A stretch of DNA of 64,000 bases from Nonomuraea aridisoli (GTDB lineage: Bacteria > Actinomycetota > Actinomycetes > Streptosporangiales > Streptosporangiaceae), in contig NZ_POUD01000012.1 of the NCBI RefSeq assembly GCF_003236395.1, positions 1 through 64,000 of the forward strand. The letters are read 5' to 3'. Position numbers and translations under genes: made by a program. Below are positions 33,700 through 41,718 of this stretch, piece by piece. The notes below the pieces were generated by a model. That model was not told the origin of the DNA and ran no database searches. It saw only the letters and a list, made by a program, of their open reading frames with translations. Numbering within the stretch: position 1 is the stretch's first letter; every line of letters starts with the position of its first letter.

Positions 33700-33953
33700 G
33701 AGACGGAGCCGACCGGGGTGTTGCACAACCCCGGTGGCGCACACGGTCTCGTGGAAATCTCGTTGCCGGGGAATTACCCCGGGACGAGCCTGGTTGTACA
33801 CATCGGACGCGGGAGCATCCCGGCGCTCTCCTGAGTGCCTCATCCGCGTCGCCGCAGGCCGTGGGCCCGATCGATTTCTCGATCTTGCGCCTTGACGAAT
33901 CCCTTGCCATGACGGGGGTTCCGGCCGATGCTCAGAGGCTTTTCGCCTGACTG
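33700..33953 (+). pseudogene. Decayed partial duplicate of the Gfo/Idh/MocA gene 3' end
   Basis: Two blocks align with the intact gene just upstream. Block 1 (about 33705-33830) matches about 33347-33480: GVLHNPGGAHGLVEISLPGN against GVLLYPGGRHALVATSLLGN, ending in ATCCCGGC. Block 2 (about 33870-33953) matches about 33606-33690, including CCTTGACGAATCCCT and a shared CGCCTGAC(T/G)GGC around the stop. About 115 bp between the blocks is lost and an in-frame stop follows block 1. It is a tandem segmental duplication in decay. The rest of the 33688-34219 gap holds the CHAP promoter and riboswitch. Confidence 0.8.
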
Positions 33954-34067
33954 GGCCTTTATGGAGTTGTAATCCTCTTGCCCCATGTATTACCTTGTGG
34001 GGCATCTTGCGGCGAACGTCCGGTTTGTCCGGCGTTGTCCGACCATCGCACGACACATCACAGGATC

Positions 34068-34207
34068 GTCCTGTGACCGCTGAATCCGCCTTCGGGCGGA
34101 ACCGGGGACCCAAGTCCTTCCGGGGCGAATCGGCACTTCGGTGCCGTAGGGCAGCTTCCACGCCCGAGCCCGTCAGCTAACCCGGTAAGCGGCATGGAAG
34201 CAAGGAG
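34068..34207 (+). ncRNA. ydaO/yuaA-type c-di-AMP riboswitch
   Basis: The leader carries the ydaO consensus blocks in order: CCGCTGAATCC, GGGGACCCA, GGGGCGAATC, a GTAGGG turn, CCCGTCAGCTAACCCGGTAAGC, then AAGGAG. Supporting helices include CCGCC-TTCG-GGCGG (34086-34099), GGCAC-TTCG-GTGCC and GCTTCCA/TGGAAGC (34152-34158/34195-34201). This class binds cyclic di-AMP and in actinobacteria often precedes cell-wall hydrolase genes, as here. The 3' end merges with the ribosome binding site of the CHAP gene, so control could act on translation or transcription. Confidence 0.92.
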
Positions 34208-34219
34208 TAAACCCGCTCG

Positions 34220-34927
34220 ATGGCCAAGCACCGTATTCTCGCTGTCTCGAAGAAGAACATCGCCCGTGCCGCTCTCGGCACCTCCGTCCTCGCCTCGGTC
34301 CTCGGCGGCACAGCCGTAGCGAACGCCGAAGCCACGACGACGCCGGTCAAGCCCGCCACCGCGGCCGTCACCGCCAACCACCCGGACAACGCCCATAAGG
34401 CGGCCGGGAAAAAGGCCCAAGAGACCAAGGTCAGCGTCACCGCGCAGCAGGTCCTGAGCCTGGCCGAGTCCCAGGTCGGCACCTCCGAGAACTCCGCCGG
34501 CGGCGGCACGCCGTACCAGAAGTGGTACGCTGCCTCCCAGCGCGCGGCCGAGACCATCGCCCGTGACGGCGGCAACCGCGCCGCTTACCTGAACGCCCCG
34601 TGGTGCGCGATGTTCGTCTCCTGGGTCGGCGAGCACTCCGGCGCCCGCCCGGCCGTCGGCTGGGACGCCTACACCGTCACCTACGCCAAGTGGTTCGAGA
34701 AGAACGACCGCTGGGGCACCGAGGTGCAGCCCGGCGCCGTGGTCTTCTTCTCCTGGAGCGGCAGCAAGGACCTCGACGCCATCAACCACGTCGGTTTCGT
34801 CGTGAAGGACAACGGCGACGGCACGATCTCCACGATCGAGGGCAACACCGGCAACGGCAAGGTCGAGGAGCGCGTCCGGCCGAAGTCGCAGGTCGTCGGC
34901 TACGGCTACCCGCAGTACGCCGCCTGA
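34220..34927 (+). CDS. Secreted CHAP-domain peptidoglycan hydrolase
   Basis: 235 residues. A Sec signal peptide (about 1-36: basic N-region, then TSVLASVLGGTAVANA) is followed by a Thr/Ala-rich stretch and a CHAP domain. The domain starts near QVLSLAESQVG and contains the catalytic Cys in APWCAMFVSWV and His in INHVGFVV, with the third residue near IEGNTGN. CHAP enzymes cleave peptidoglycan stem or cross-bridge amides outside the cell. The c-di-AMP riboswitch upstream implies repression at high c-di-AMP, as proposed for related wall hydrolases. A strong hairpin (34955-34985) ends the unit. Confidence 0.92.
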   Translation: MAKHRILAVSKKNIARAALGTSVLASVLGGTAVANAEATTTPVKPATAAVTANHPDNAHKAAGKKAQETKVSVTAQQVLSLAESQVGTSENSAGGGTPYQKWYAASQRAAETIARDGGNRAAYLNAPWCAMFVSWVGEHSGARPAVGWDAYTVTYAKWFEKNDRWGTEVQPGAVVFFSWSGSKDLDAINHVGFVVKDNGDGTISTIEGNTGNGKVEERVRPKSQVVGYGYPQYAA

Positions 34928-34954
34928 CCGATCCCCTCCCCCTCCCCCACGCGA

Positions 34955-34985
34955 GCGCGTGTCCCCGTAACCCGGGGGCACGCGC
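34955..34985 (+). terminator. Terminator hairpin after the CHAP gene
   Basis: GCGCGTG-TCCCC (34955-34966 region) pairs with GGGG-GCACGCGC (to 34985) around a short loop, 28 bp after the CHAP stop. No U-tract. Confidence 0.7.
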
Positions 34986-35030
34986 TTCGCGCGTTCTCCG
35001 GACACCACGCGTTTTGGTGCGTATGAGAAC

Positions 35031-35040
35031 GTATCGAATG
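35031..35040 (+). promoter_or_regulatory. Direct repeats upstream of the MarR gene
   Basis: CGTATGAGAA and CGTATCGAAT occur back to back (about 35021-35040), 27-46 bp upstream of the marR ATG. The shared GTATC core recurs, inverted, upstream of the nitroreductase. Candidate MarR-binding region only. Confidence 0.3.
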
Positions 35041-35066
35041 AAAAGGTAGCGGAGTAGCATGCTCGC

Positions 35067-35546
35067 ATGACCGCCGACGATCCTCGGAGCGCCTCGCGTG
35101 CGACCGGCCGCCCTGGTGACACCACGCCTTTCGCTCTCGGCCTGCTGCTGCGCCAGGCGCACTGGCGCGCGGCCACGGCGATGACGGAGGCGATTCGGCC
35201 GCTCGGCATCGAGTTGCGACATTTCGCGGTGATGATCGTGCTGGTCGACCGGGGCGCCACGGTGCAGCGGGACCTCGCGGCGGCGACCGGGTCGGACAGG
35301 GCGGGCATCATGCGCGTCGTGGACGATCTGGAACGCATGGGGCTCGCCGTGCGCAAGAGCGTCCCCGGGGACCGGCGCGTGCGATCTGTGGAGATCACCC
35401 CCAAGGGTCTCGAGCTCTTCGATGCCGCCCATGTGGCGGCGGAGCCGGCGGCCGAGCGCCTGGTCGGCCACATGGAGCCCGCCGAGGCCGAGCAACTGAG
35501 GGATCTGCTGACCCGGTTCGCCTACCCCTCGGGCGGCCAGGCATAG
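35067..35546 (+). CDS. MarR-family transcriptional regulator
   Basis: 159 residues with a winged helix-turn-helix: recognition region RDLAAATGSDRAGIMRVVDDLERMGLAVRK and wing SVPGDRRVRSVEITPKG. MarR proteins usually repress divergent or downstream detoxification genes and respond to phenolics or oxidants. A nitroreductase gene begins about 150 bp downstream on the same strand, and short direct repeats occur upstream of both genes, suggesting it controls itself and the nitroreductase. ATG 35067 gives the normal family N-terminus. Confidence 0.9.
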   Translation: MTADDPRSASRATGRPGDTTPFALGLLLRQAHWRAATAMTEAIRPLGIELRHFAVMIVLVDRGATVQRDLAAATGSDRAGIMRVVDDLERMGLAVRKSVPGDRRVRSVEITPKGLELFDAAHVAAEPAAERLVGHMEPAEAEQLRDLLTRFAYPSGGQA

Positions 35547-35638
35547 GCCTGGCCGTGCCGTCGGCCCTGTGAGCGTCTGCGGTTCGGCGCGTCCCCCTAC
35601 ACCCCTGTGACCTGTCACACCCTCCAGAAAGTATTGTT

Positions 35639-35663
35639 CGATACAATCGCGAATGATACAATC
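35639..35663 (+). promoter_or_regulatory. Direct repeats upstream of the nitroreductase gene
   Basis: GATACAATCGC occurs twice (about 35640-35650 and 35655-35665), and ATTGT-TCGAT-ACAAT forms an inverted repeat over the first copy. It lies 30-60 bp upstream of the nitroreductase start and is a candidate MarR operator or promoter. Confidence 0.35.
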
Positions 35664-35697
35664 GCAGGTGAAACACAGTGGGAGAGCAGTTAGGGAG

Positions 35698-36396
35698 ATG
35701 AGGATCGTGGACGTCTACCAGGCGGTCACGAGCCGGCGGGCGGTGCGGGGCTTCACCGACCAGCCCGTCCCGAGAGAGGTGCTGGAGCGCGTGCTGACCG
35801 CCGCGGCCCGGTCGCCGTCGGGATCGAACCTCCAGCCGTGGCACGTCTACGTGCTGACCGGAGAGCCGCTGGCCGAGCTCAAGAAGCGCGCGCTCCAGCG
35901 GGTCGCTTCGGGCGACGCCTGGGACGAGCGGGAGTACGAGATGTACCCGGCCGACCTGAAGTCCCCGTACCGCGAGCGGCGCTCCGCCTTCGGCCGGGAA
36001 CGATACGGCGCGCTCGGCATCGCGCGCGAGGACTGGGAGGCGCGCCAGAGGGCCGCCGCCGCGAACTGGGACTTCTTCGGCGCGCCCGCCGCCCTGTTCT
36101 GCTACATCGACCGCGACATGGGTCCGCCGCAATGGGCCGACGTCGGCATGTACCTGCAGACCGTCATGCTGCTGCTGCGCGCCGAGGGGCTGCACAGCTG
36201 CCCGCAGATGGCGTGGTCGGTGTATCGCAAGACCGTCGCGGAGATCCTGCACCCGCCGGAAGGGCTCGTCCTCTTCTGCGGCGTGTCGATCGGCTTCGAG
36301 GACGTCACGACGGGTCACACCCGTAGCGGCCGCGCGCCGCTCGACGAGACGGTCACCTTCGTCGGGGACGCGGTCCGGCAAGCACATGCGGCGTGA
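35698..36396 (+). CDS. Nitroreductase-family flavoprotein
   Basis: About 232 residues. FMN-binding features of the nitroreductase fold are present: TSRRAVRGFTDQPVPREVLE at the start, ARSPSGSNLQPWHVYVLTG, and a late MYLQTVMLLLRAEGLHSCPQ segment. It reduces nitroaromatics, quinones or flavins with NAD(P)H. The start is ambiguous: ATG 35698 directly abuts AGGGAG, so GTG 35707 with better spacing may be used. An aldo/keto reductase follows and a MarR regulator precedes, suggesting an electrophile- or quinone-response unit. Confidence 0.9.
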   Translation: MRIVDVYQAVTSRRAVRGFTDQPVPREVLERVLTAAARSPSGSNLQPWHVYVLTGEPLAELKKRALQRVASGDAWDEREYEMYPADLKSPYRERRSAFGRERYGALGIAREDWEARQRAAAANWDFFGAPAALFCYIDRDMGPPQWADVGMYLQTVMLLLRAEGLHSCPQMAWSVYRKTVAEILHPPEGLVLFCGVSIGFEDVTTGHTRSGRAPLDETVTFVGDAVRQAHAA

Positions 36397-36484
36397 CGTC
36401 CTCCCACCCGAGGCTTCCACCCGAGGCGCCACCGGCGCGAGCCGGCCGGAGCACCGGCATCCCTTCACCCTCATGAGGAGAGAC

Positions 36485-37333
36485 ATGACCGACCGGTTCC
36501 GCCTCGGCGGCGACCTGACGATCCACCGGCTCGGGTTCGGCGCCATGCGCCTGCCCCAGGGTGGCCCCGGTGCGCCCGTCCGGGACGCCGAGTCCGGGCG
36601 CGCCGTCCTGCGGCGGGCCGTCGCGCTCGGCGTGGACCACATCGACACCGCCGGTTTCTATCGCAGCCCGGACGGCTCGGTGCGGGCCAACACCCTCATC
36701 CGCGAAGCCCTGGCCCCGTACCCGGACACCCTGGTCATCGCGACCAAGGTCGGCCCGGTGTTCGGTCCGGGCGGTCCCCGCCAGGGCACCGCCGCCGAGC
36801 TCCGGTACCAGGTCGAAGCCGACCTGGAGAGCCTGGGCCTGGATCGCCTCGACCTCGTCTACCTGCGCGTCGGCACGACGGAACCCCCGCACGGCGAGTC
36901 GCTCGCCGAACGCTTCGAGGCGCTCGCCGCGCTGCGCGAGGAAGGCCTGATCCGCCACCTGGGCATCAGCAACGTCGATGCCGGCCATCTCGCCGAGGCC
37001 CGCGCGATCGCTCCTGTCGCGGCCGTCCAGAACAACCTGAGCATCGCCGACCGTGACGAGACGGCCGTCCTGGACGCCTGCGCGCGGGCCGGCATCGCCT
37101 TCGTCCCCTTCTTTCCCCTCGGTGGCGGAAAGACCGACATCGCCGACCCTCGCGTGGTCAAGGTCGCCGAACGGCACCGCGCCACCACCCGCCAGATCGC
37201 GCTGGCCTGGCTGCTGGCCCTGTCCCCGGTCACCGTGGCCATCCCGGGCACCGGTTCCGTGGCTCATCTGGAGGAGAACGTGACCGCCCGGTCGATCTCC
37301 CTCACCGAGGAGGACCTCGCCGATCTCGCGTGA
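36485..37333 (+). CDS. Aldo/keto reductase
   Basis: 282 residues, TIM-barrel reductase. HLGFGAMRLP-type opening (HRLGFGAMRLPQGG), Asp and Tyr in HIDTAGFYRSPDG, Lys in IATKVGPVF, and the C-terminal cofactor motif VAIPGTGSVAHLEENV are seen. The strand that usually bears the tetrad His reads DLVYLRVG, so that His is replaced, as in several actinobacterial relatives. ATG 36485 has GAGGAGAG upstream. It lies 88 bp after the nitroreductase and probably shares its induction. Confidence 0.9.
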   Translation: MTDRFRLGGDLTIHRLGFGAMRLPQGGPGAPVRDAESGRAVLRRAVALGVDHIDTAGFYRSPDGSVRANTLIREALAPYPDTLVIATKVGPVFGPGGPRQGTAAELRYQVEADLESLGLDRLDLVYLRVGTTEPPHGESLAERFEALAALREEGLIRHLGISNVDAGHLAEARAIAPVAAVQNNLSIADRDETAVLDACARAGIAFVPFFPLGGGKTDIADPRVVKVAERHRATTRQIALAWLLALSPVTVAIPGTGSVAHLEENVTARSISLTEEDLADLA

Positions 37334-37446
37334 TCGGCCCCCACGGAGCGATCACGGCGACGACTTTGAACGACGAGTCCGCCGACGGCCCCGGGCGTAC
37401 TCGAGGAACGAATCCGATCAGGCTCCGTGGTGAGAGAGGACGGACC

Positions 37447-38379
37447 ATGAGGGTTATCTATCGCCGGAGACCGGCCGCGGACGCCGGTCCGCAGCCCATG
37501 GGTCTGCACGCCCTTCCCCGCCCCGTGGCGGTGGCGGTAGGGGGCGGGGGCGTTCTCGGGGCCGCGCAGGTCGGCGTCGGATACGCGCTGGAGCAGCGAG
37601 GCTTCGTCCCGGACCTGATCGTCGGAACCTCGGTGGGCGCCCTCAACGGAGCGATCGCAGCCGCCCACCCCGGCGGGGCCGCACCGTGGCTGGATCATGT
37701 GTGGACCCACGCCCGTCGCCGTGAGGTGTTCCCGCTGGGCTACCTCTCCTCGCGGGCCAGCGTCTTCGCCGACCGCGGCCTGCGCCGGCTGATCGCCCGT
37801 GCCGGGCTGCCGTCACGGATCGAGCACCTGGAGATCCCGTTCACCGCGGTGGCCATGGATCTGGCCACCGGCGCCCAGGTGCTGCTCGACCACGGAGATC
37901 TGGAGTCCGCGCTGCTGGCCAGCGCGGCGATCCCGGGCATCCTGCCCCCGGTGGAGCGGGACGGCCGGACGCTCATCGACGGCGGGGTCATCGCCTTCGT
38001 CCCGGTGCGGGCGGCCCTGCAGGCCGGGGCGGCCAGCGTGGTGGTGCTGTCGACCGGGCAGAAGGCCGGGCCGCCGCACCCGGCCGGCCCGCCCCGGCGG
38101 GCCGGCGCGGTCGCCGCCAGAGCAGGGCTGCTGATGTTGCACCAGCAGATCGAGCGCGACCTGCAGGAGGTGTCGCAACGGATCCCGACCATCGTGGTGC
38201 CGACCGGCATCGACAGCTGGCCCGCCCCGTGGGACTTCGGCCATTCCCAGCGGCTGATCGACACGGCGTCCCTCGCGGCGGGCCGTTTCCTCGACGGGCT
38301 GCACGTCAGCGGGCCCGGACTGTACCGGGCGGAGAACTCTCCCGCGCCGTCATGGGCGCCCTCGGGGGCCGGCCGATGA
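37447..38379 (+). CDS. Patatin-like phospholipase (RssA/NTE type)
   Basis: 310 residues. The patatin catalytic dyad is complete: oxyanion loop GGGGVLGAAQVG, nucleophile Ser in GTSVGALNGA, and Asp in LIDGGVIAFVP. These enzymes hydrolyse acyl esters of phospholipids or glycolipids. No signal peptide is evident, so it probably acts at the inner face of the membrane. ATG 37447 has GAGAGGAC upstream. The stop overlaps the next gene's ATG (ATGA), beginning a four-gene coupled operon of lipase, glycosyltransferase, membrane protein and hydrolase-like protein. Confidence 0.9.
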   Translation: MRVIYRRRPAADAGPQPMGLHALPRPVAVAVGGGGVLGAAQVGVGYALEQRGFVPDLIVGTSVGALNGAIAAAHPGGAAPWLDHVWTHARRREVFPLGYLSSRASVFADRGLRRLIARAGLPSRIEHLEIPFTAVAMDLATGAQVLLDHGDLESALLASAAIPGILPPVERDGRTLIDGGVIAFVPVRAALQAGAASVVVLSTGQKAGPPHPAGPPRRAGAVAARAGLLMLHQQIERDLQEVSQRIPTIVVPTGIDSWPAPWDFGHSQRLIDTASLAAGRFLDGLHVSGPGLYRAENSPAPSWAPSGAGR

Positions 38380-39587
38380 GCACCATCGCGTTCCTCAACC
38401 TCGCCATGCACGGGCACGTCAACCCGACGCTGCCGGTCGTGGCCGAGCTCGTCCGCCGTGGCCACCGGGTCACGTACCACACCTCGCCCGCGTTCTCGAC
38501 GGAGATCGAGGGCACGGGGGCGACCGTGTGCCTCTACCCCGGTGGTGACCGGCCGCTGCCCGATCCGCCGATGCCGGTCACGATGCTGGACGGGCTCGCG
38601 CATGCCACTGTCGGCCTGCTGCCGCCCGTGCTGCGGGACCTTCGTGACGTACGGCCCGATCTGATCGTCCATGGCTCGGCCTGCCCTTGGGGCGCCGTCG
38701 CCGCCCGCGAGCTCGACGTGCCGGCGGCGTCGTTGTTCACCACGTTCGCGTTCGACCGGTCCGTGCCGAGCCCCACCCGCGCCTCGTGGGAACTGCTGGC
38801 CGCGGCGGCGGCCCGGCCCCGCGTGGTGCGGGGATACCTGCGGTCGCGGTGGGAGTTGTCCCGCCGCCACGACACCCGTGGGCTGCCCCTGCTCGACCTG
38901 GCGAACGTACGTCAGCCGCTCAACCTGGTCTTCACCTCCCGCGCGTTCCAGCCCGGCGTCGAAGCCTTCGGCCCGTCCTACCGGTTCGTCGGCCCGAGCC
39001 TCGGCGCCCGTCCGCCCGACCCGACGTTCCCGGCCGATCGCCTGGGAGCCCCGGTGTTGTACGTCTCGATGGGCACGGTGTTCGAGGCCGGCCCGCGTCT
39101 GTTGCGCGCCTTCGCCACCGCGCTGGCGCCCCTCGCCGGCACCGTCGTCGTCTCCACCGGACGGACCGATCCGGCCGCGCTCGGTCCGCTGCCGGACAAC
39201 GTGCTCGCCCGCCGCTTCGTGCCGCAGCCGGAGGTCCTGTCCCGGGCCGCGCTGTTCGTCACCCACGGTGGCATGAACAGCGTCAACGAGGCCCTGCACG
39301 CCGGGGTGCCGATGCTGGTGGTCCCGCAGGGCGCGGATCAGCCGCTGACGGCCCGGCGGATCGCCGAGCTGGGCGCGGGCCTGTCGATCCGTGCCCAGGA
39401 CGCCGCCGCGGAACCGGTGCGGGCCCTCGCCCGGCGCCTGCTCGACGAGCCCCGCTTCCGGGCCGCGGCGGCCGCCCTGCGGGTCGCCCAGCGCGAGGCC
39501 GGCGGCCATCTGCGCGCCGCCGACGAGCTCGAGCGCTACCAGCGCAGGACCGGCCGGGCCCCGGTGTCCTCGGCACAGGAGCGCTGA
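38376..39587 (+). CDS. MGT-family (GT1) glycosyltransferase
   Basis: 403 residues, GT-B fold of the macrolide/zeaxanthin glycosyltransferase type. The N-terminal acceptor domain begins IAFLNLAMHGHVNPTLPVV with the catalytic-type His. The C-terminal donor domain has VLYVSMGTVFEAGP, FVPQPEVLSRAALFVTHGGMNSVNEAL and VPQGADQP, the UDP/TDP-sugar signature. It transfers a sugar to a lipophilic acceptor. Overlap with the patatin gene suggests the acceptor is a lipid or a product of that enzyme, which is inference. Confidence 0.92.
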   Translation: MSTIAFLNLAMHGHVNPTLPVVAELVRRGHRVTYHTSPAFSTEIEGTGATVCLYPGGDRPLPDPPMPVTMLDGLAHATVGLLPPVLRDLRDVRPDLIVHGSACPWGAVAARELDVPAASLFTTFAFDRSVPSPTRASWELLAAAAARPRVVRGYLRSRWELSRRHDTRGLPLLDLANVRQPLNLVFTSRAFQPGVEAFGPSYRFVGPSLGARPPDPTFPADRLGAPVLYVSMGTVFEAGPRLLRAFATALAPLAGTVVVSTGRTDPAALGPLPDNVLARRFVPQPEVLSRAALFVTHGGMNSVNEALHAGVPMLVVPQGADQPLTARRIAELGAGLSIRAQDAAAEPVRALARRLLDEPRFRAAAAALRVAQREAGGHLRAADELERYQRRTGRAPVSSAQER

Positions 39588-39590
39588 GCG

Positions 39591-40082
39591 ATGTCCTCCG
39601 TCGTCGTCGTGCTGCTGTTGTTCGCCGGGCTGTCGGAGTCCGCCGGGCGCATTCTGCCGCTGATAGCTCGCCGGCCCGGCGCGTCGCGGTCCACCGCGAT
39701 CCTGCTCCTGCTGACCGGTGCCGTGGTGGAGGGCGCCGTGTTCGCGCTGTGGCCCCTGACCGCACGGACCCTCGCCGAGCTGGTGCGGTCGGCTCCGGTG
39801 ACGGACGGCGCCACGCCGGTCTGGACGGCCGGCCTGGCCGCGCCGCTGCTCCTCGCCGCCGTCCTCGCGTTCCCGCTGCTCGGGCCGCTGCTGCACCTGC
39901 TGCTCTTCATAGGGGTCGGGGCCGGCCTCGCCGGCCCGCTCGCCGCGACGACGGGGCTGAACTGGTGGGCCGCCGCGGGCTGCGTGGCCGTCGCCGGAGC
40001 CGGGCTCGGCGTCGCCGTCGAGGCGGTCCGGCGGCTGGTCGCGCAGATCAGCGCCATCGGGGTGAAGGAGCCGCTCGCATGA
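39591..40082 (+). CDS. Small multi-pass membrane protein, unknown
   Basis: 163 residues, very hydrophobic, with about four helices (VVVVLLLFAGL, STAILLLLTGAVVEGAVFAL, AAPLLLAAVLAFPLLGPLLHLLLFIG, AAAGCVAVAGAGLGVAV). The remaining loops are short. No transporter or enzyme motif recognised. It starts 4 bp after the glycosyltransferase stop and overlaps the next ATG by 4 bp, so it is made with the patatin/GT operon and may anchor those proteins or move their product. Confidence 0.8.
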   Translation: MSSVVVVLLLFAGLSESAGRILPLIARRPGASRSTAILLLLTGAVVEGAVFALWPLTARTLAELVRSAPVTDGATPVWTAGLAAPLLLAAVLAFPLLGPLLHLLLFIGVGAGLAGPLAATTGLNWWAAAGCVAVAGAGLGVAVEAVRRLVAQISAIGVKEPLA

Positions 40083-41014
40083 TCGATCTCCCGCTCGTCG
40101 TCCTGGTGCTCGGGCCGGTCCTGCTCGCCGAAGCCCTGCTCGCCCGCTACGAGGTGATGGCCTACGTGGCCGGTTGGCGGACCCCTGCCGCCGAGCTCCC
40201 CCATGGGATGCCGTACGCCCGCGGCGCGGACCCCGGCCGTCCTCCGGACGCCTACCTGGTCTATCTGGACGGCATCGGGAAACGGCGCTTCCGCGACACC
40301 CGCGACGGGGGCCAGTTGGTCAGGGCCCTGATCGCCGGAGCGCCGGAGCTGCGGGTGCTCGGTCAGGTGCAGCCGTACTCCCCGCTGGCCCACCCGCTCG
40401 CCAACCGGCCCGTGTGGGCGTGGCTTCGCCGCCGCGCCGGGATCCTGCTGTTCCTGCACAACGTGATGCAGATCTTCGTCGCCGCCGACCGGAGATACCG
40501 TCCGCTGTACAACCGCGCCGTGGGCGCCCAGATCGCCGACCAGCTGCGCCTGGCCGGTTACCGGCCAGGCGACGGCATACCGGTGGTGCTGCTCAGCTAC
40601 AGCGGCGGAGCCCAGGTCGCCACCGGCGCGGTGGAGGAGCTGCACGCCCAGCTGCGTGCCCCACTCCTGCTGATCACCATCGGCGGCTTCCACAACGGCG
40701 CCAACGATCTCACCCACGCGCGCCATCTCCACCGGCTCACCAGCGCGGGCGACTGGATCGAGCGGGTCTGCACCTGGATCTTCCCCCAGCGCTGGCGGGT
40801 CTTCCGCCGCAGCGGATGGAACCGGGCCGTCCTCGCCGGAAAGGTCACCTCGCACCGGCTCGACCCGGCCACCCACATGGGGCGGCGCAGCTACATCAGC
40901 CCGGAGGCGCGGCTCTGCGACGGCCGCAGCCACCTCGACCGCACCGCCGGCACCGTGATCGCGCTCATCCGCGCCGACCGCGTTTCGGCAGTGCCGCCAC
41001 CAGGTGAAACGTGA
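40079..41014 (+). CDS. Membrane-anchored alpha/beta-hydrolase-like protein
   Basis: 311 residues. One N-terminal hydrophobic helix (LPLVVLVLGPVLLAEALLA) anchors a domain with a lipase-like elbow in SYSGGAQVATGAVEEL, preceded by VVLLSY. The first Gly of GxSxG is Ser, so catalysis is plausible but not certain. A membrane-apposed hydrophobic stretch (GILLFLHNVMQIFVAA) and TIGGFHNGANDLTHA follow. It is the fourth gene of the coupled operon (ATGA overlap with the preceding stop). With the patatin and glycosyltransferase it points to processing of a membrane lipid or glycolipid; no family name is recognised. Confidence 0.75.
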   Translation: MIDLPLVVLVLGPVLLAEALLARYEVMAYVAGWRTPAAELPHGMPYARGADPGRPPDAYLVYLDGIGKRRFRDTRDGGQLVRALIAGAPELRVLGQVQPYSPLAHPLANRPVWAWLRRRAGILLFLHNVMQIFVAADRRYRPLYNRAVGAQIADQLRLAGYRPGDGIPVVLLSYSGGAQVATGAVEELHAQLRAPLLLITIGGFHNGANDLTHARHLHRLTSAGDWIERVCTWIFPQRWRVFRRSGWNRAVLAGKVTSHRLDPATHMGRRSYISPEARLCDGRSHLDRTAGTVIALIRADRVSAVPPPGET

Positions 41015-41169
41015 ACGCACGCGGTTTCAGGTTGTGACCCTCCACTCCGGCGGGCGACGGCTCCAGGGCGGCCCGCTGTGCGGCGGTCGGATCACCACGA
41101 CCCACACCGAGATCATCAGATGGATCACTCGGGCGACCCACTGCCCATGACAGGCCCTAACGTTGCCCC

Positions 41170-41718
41170 ATGTCCGAAATGCCATCACGGGTCGAACTGT
41201 GCCCGCTCACCCTTTCCGACCAGGACGAGTTCTGCTCGCTCGTGCGGGCCAGCGCCGAGCTGCACCGGCCATGGATGCAGTTGCCCGCGACCGCGGAGGA
41301 GTTCCGGGTCTGGATGCGCCGCTTCGACGACGGCACCAACCTGGGCTTTCTGATCCGTGACCGGGAGACCGGCGCAGCCGCCGGCACCGTCAACATCAAC
41401 TCGATCATCAGGGGCCGCTACCAGGGCGCGTCCCTCGGCTATGCGGCCTTCAGCCCGTCCGCGGGGCAGGGCTACATGACCGACGGGCTCACCGTCACCC
41501 TGCGGCACGCCTTCACCGACCTGCGGCTCCACCGGCTAGAGGCCAACATTCAGCCGGCGAACAAGGCATCCCTGGCCCTGGCCAAGCGCCTGGGCTTCCG
41601 TTACGAAGGACTGTCGCCCGCCTACCTCTACATCGACGGCGCCTGGCGCGACCATGAACGCTGGTCCATCACCGCGCCGAACCCCTGGAAACCCGATCCC
41701 TCCCTTCCTGAGGTATGA
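41170..41718 (+). CDS. GNAT N-acetyltransferase (RimJ/RimL type)
   Basis: 182 residues. The GNAT acetyl-CoA loop appears as SAGQGYMTDGL (Q/R-x-x-G-x-G/A variant), with preceding VNINSIIRGRYQGASLGYAA and the trailing LHRLEANIQPANKASLALAKRLGFRYEG that characterise RimJ/RimL-type enzymes. The likely substrate is the N-terminus of a ribosomal or other protein, or a small amine. It stands alone after the lipid-type operon. Confidence 0.9.
   Translation: MSEMPSRVELCPLTLSDQDEFCSLVRASAELHRPWMQLPATAEEFRVWMRRFDDGTNLGFLIRDRETGAAAGTVNINSIIRGRYQGASLGYAAFSPSAGQGYMTDGLTVTLRHAFTDLRLHRLEANIQPANKASLALAKRLGFRYEGLSPAYLYIDGAWRDHERWSITAPNPWKPDPSLPEV

Noticed and set aside
37740..39896. Long minus-strand open frame opposite the patatin and glycosyltransferase genes
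   Set aside because: Shadow of a coupled operon with catalytic motifs on the plus strand.
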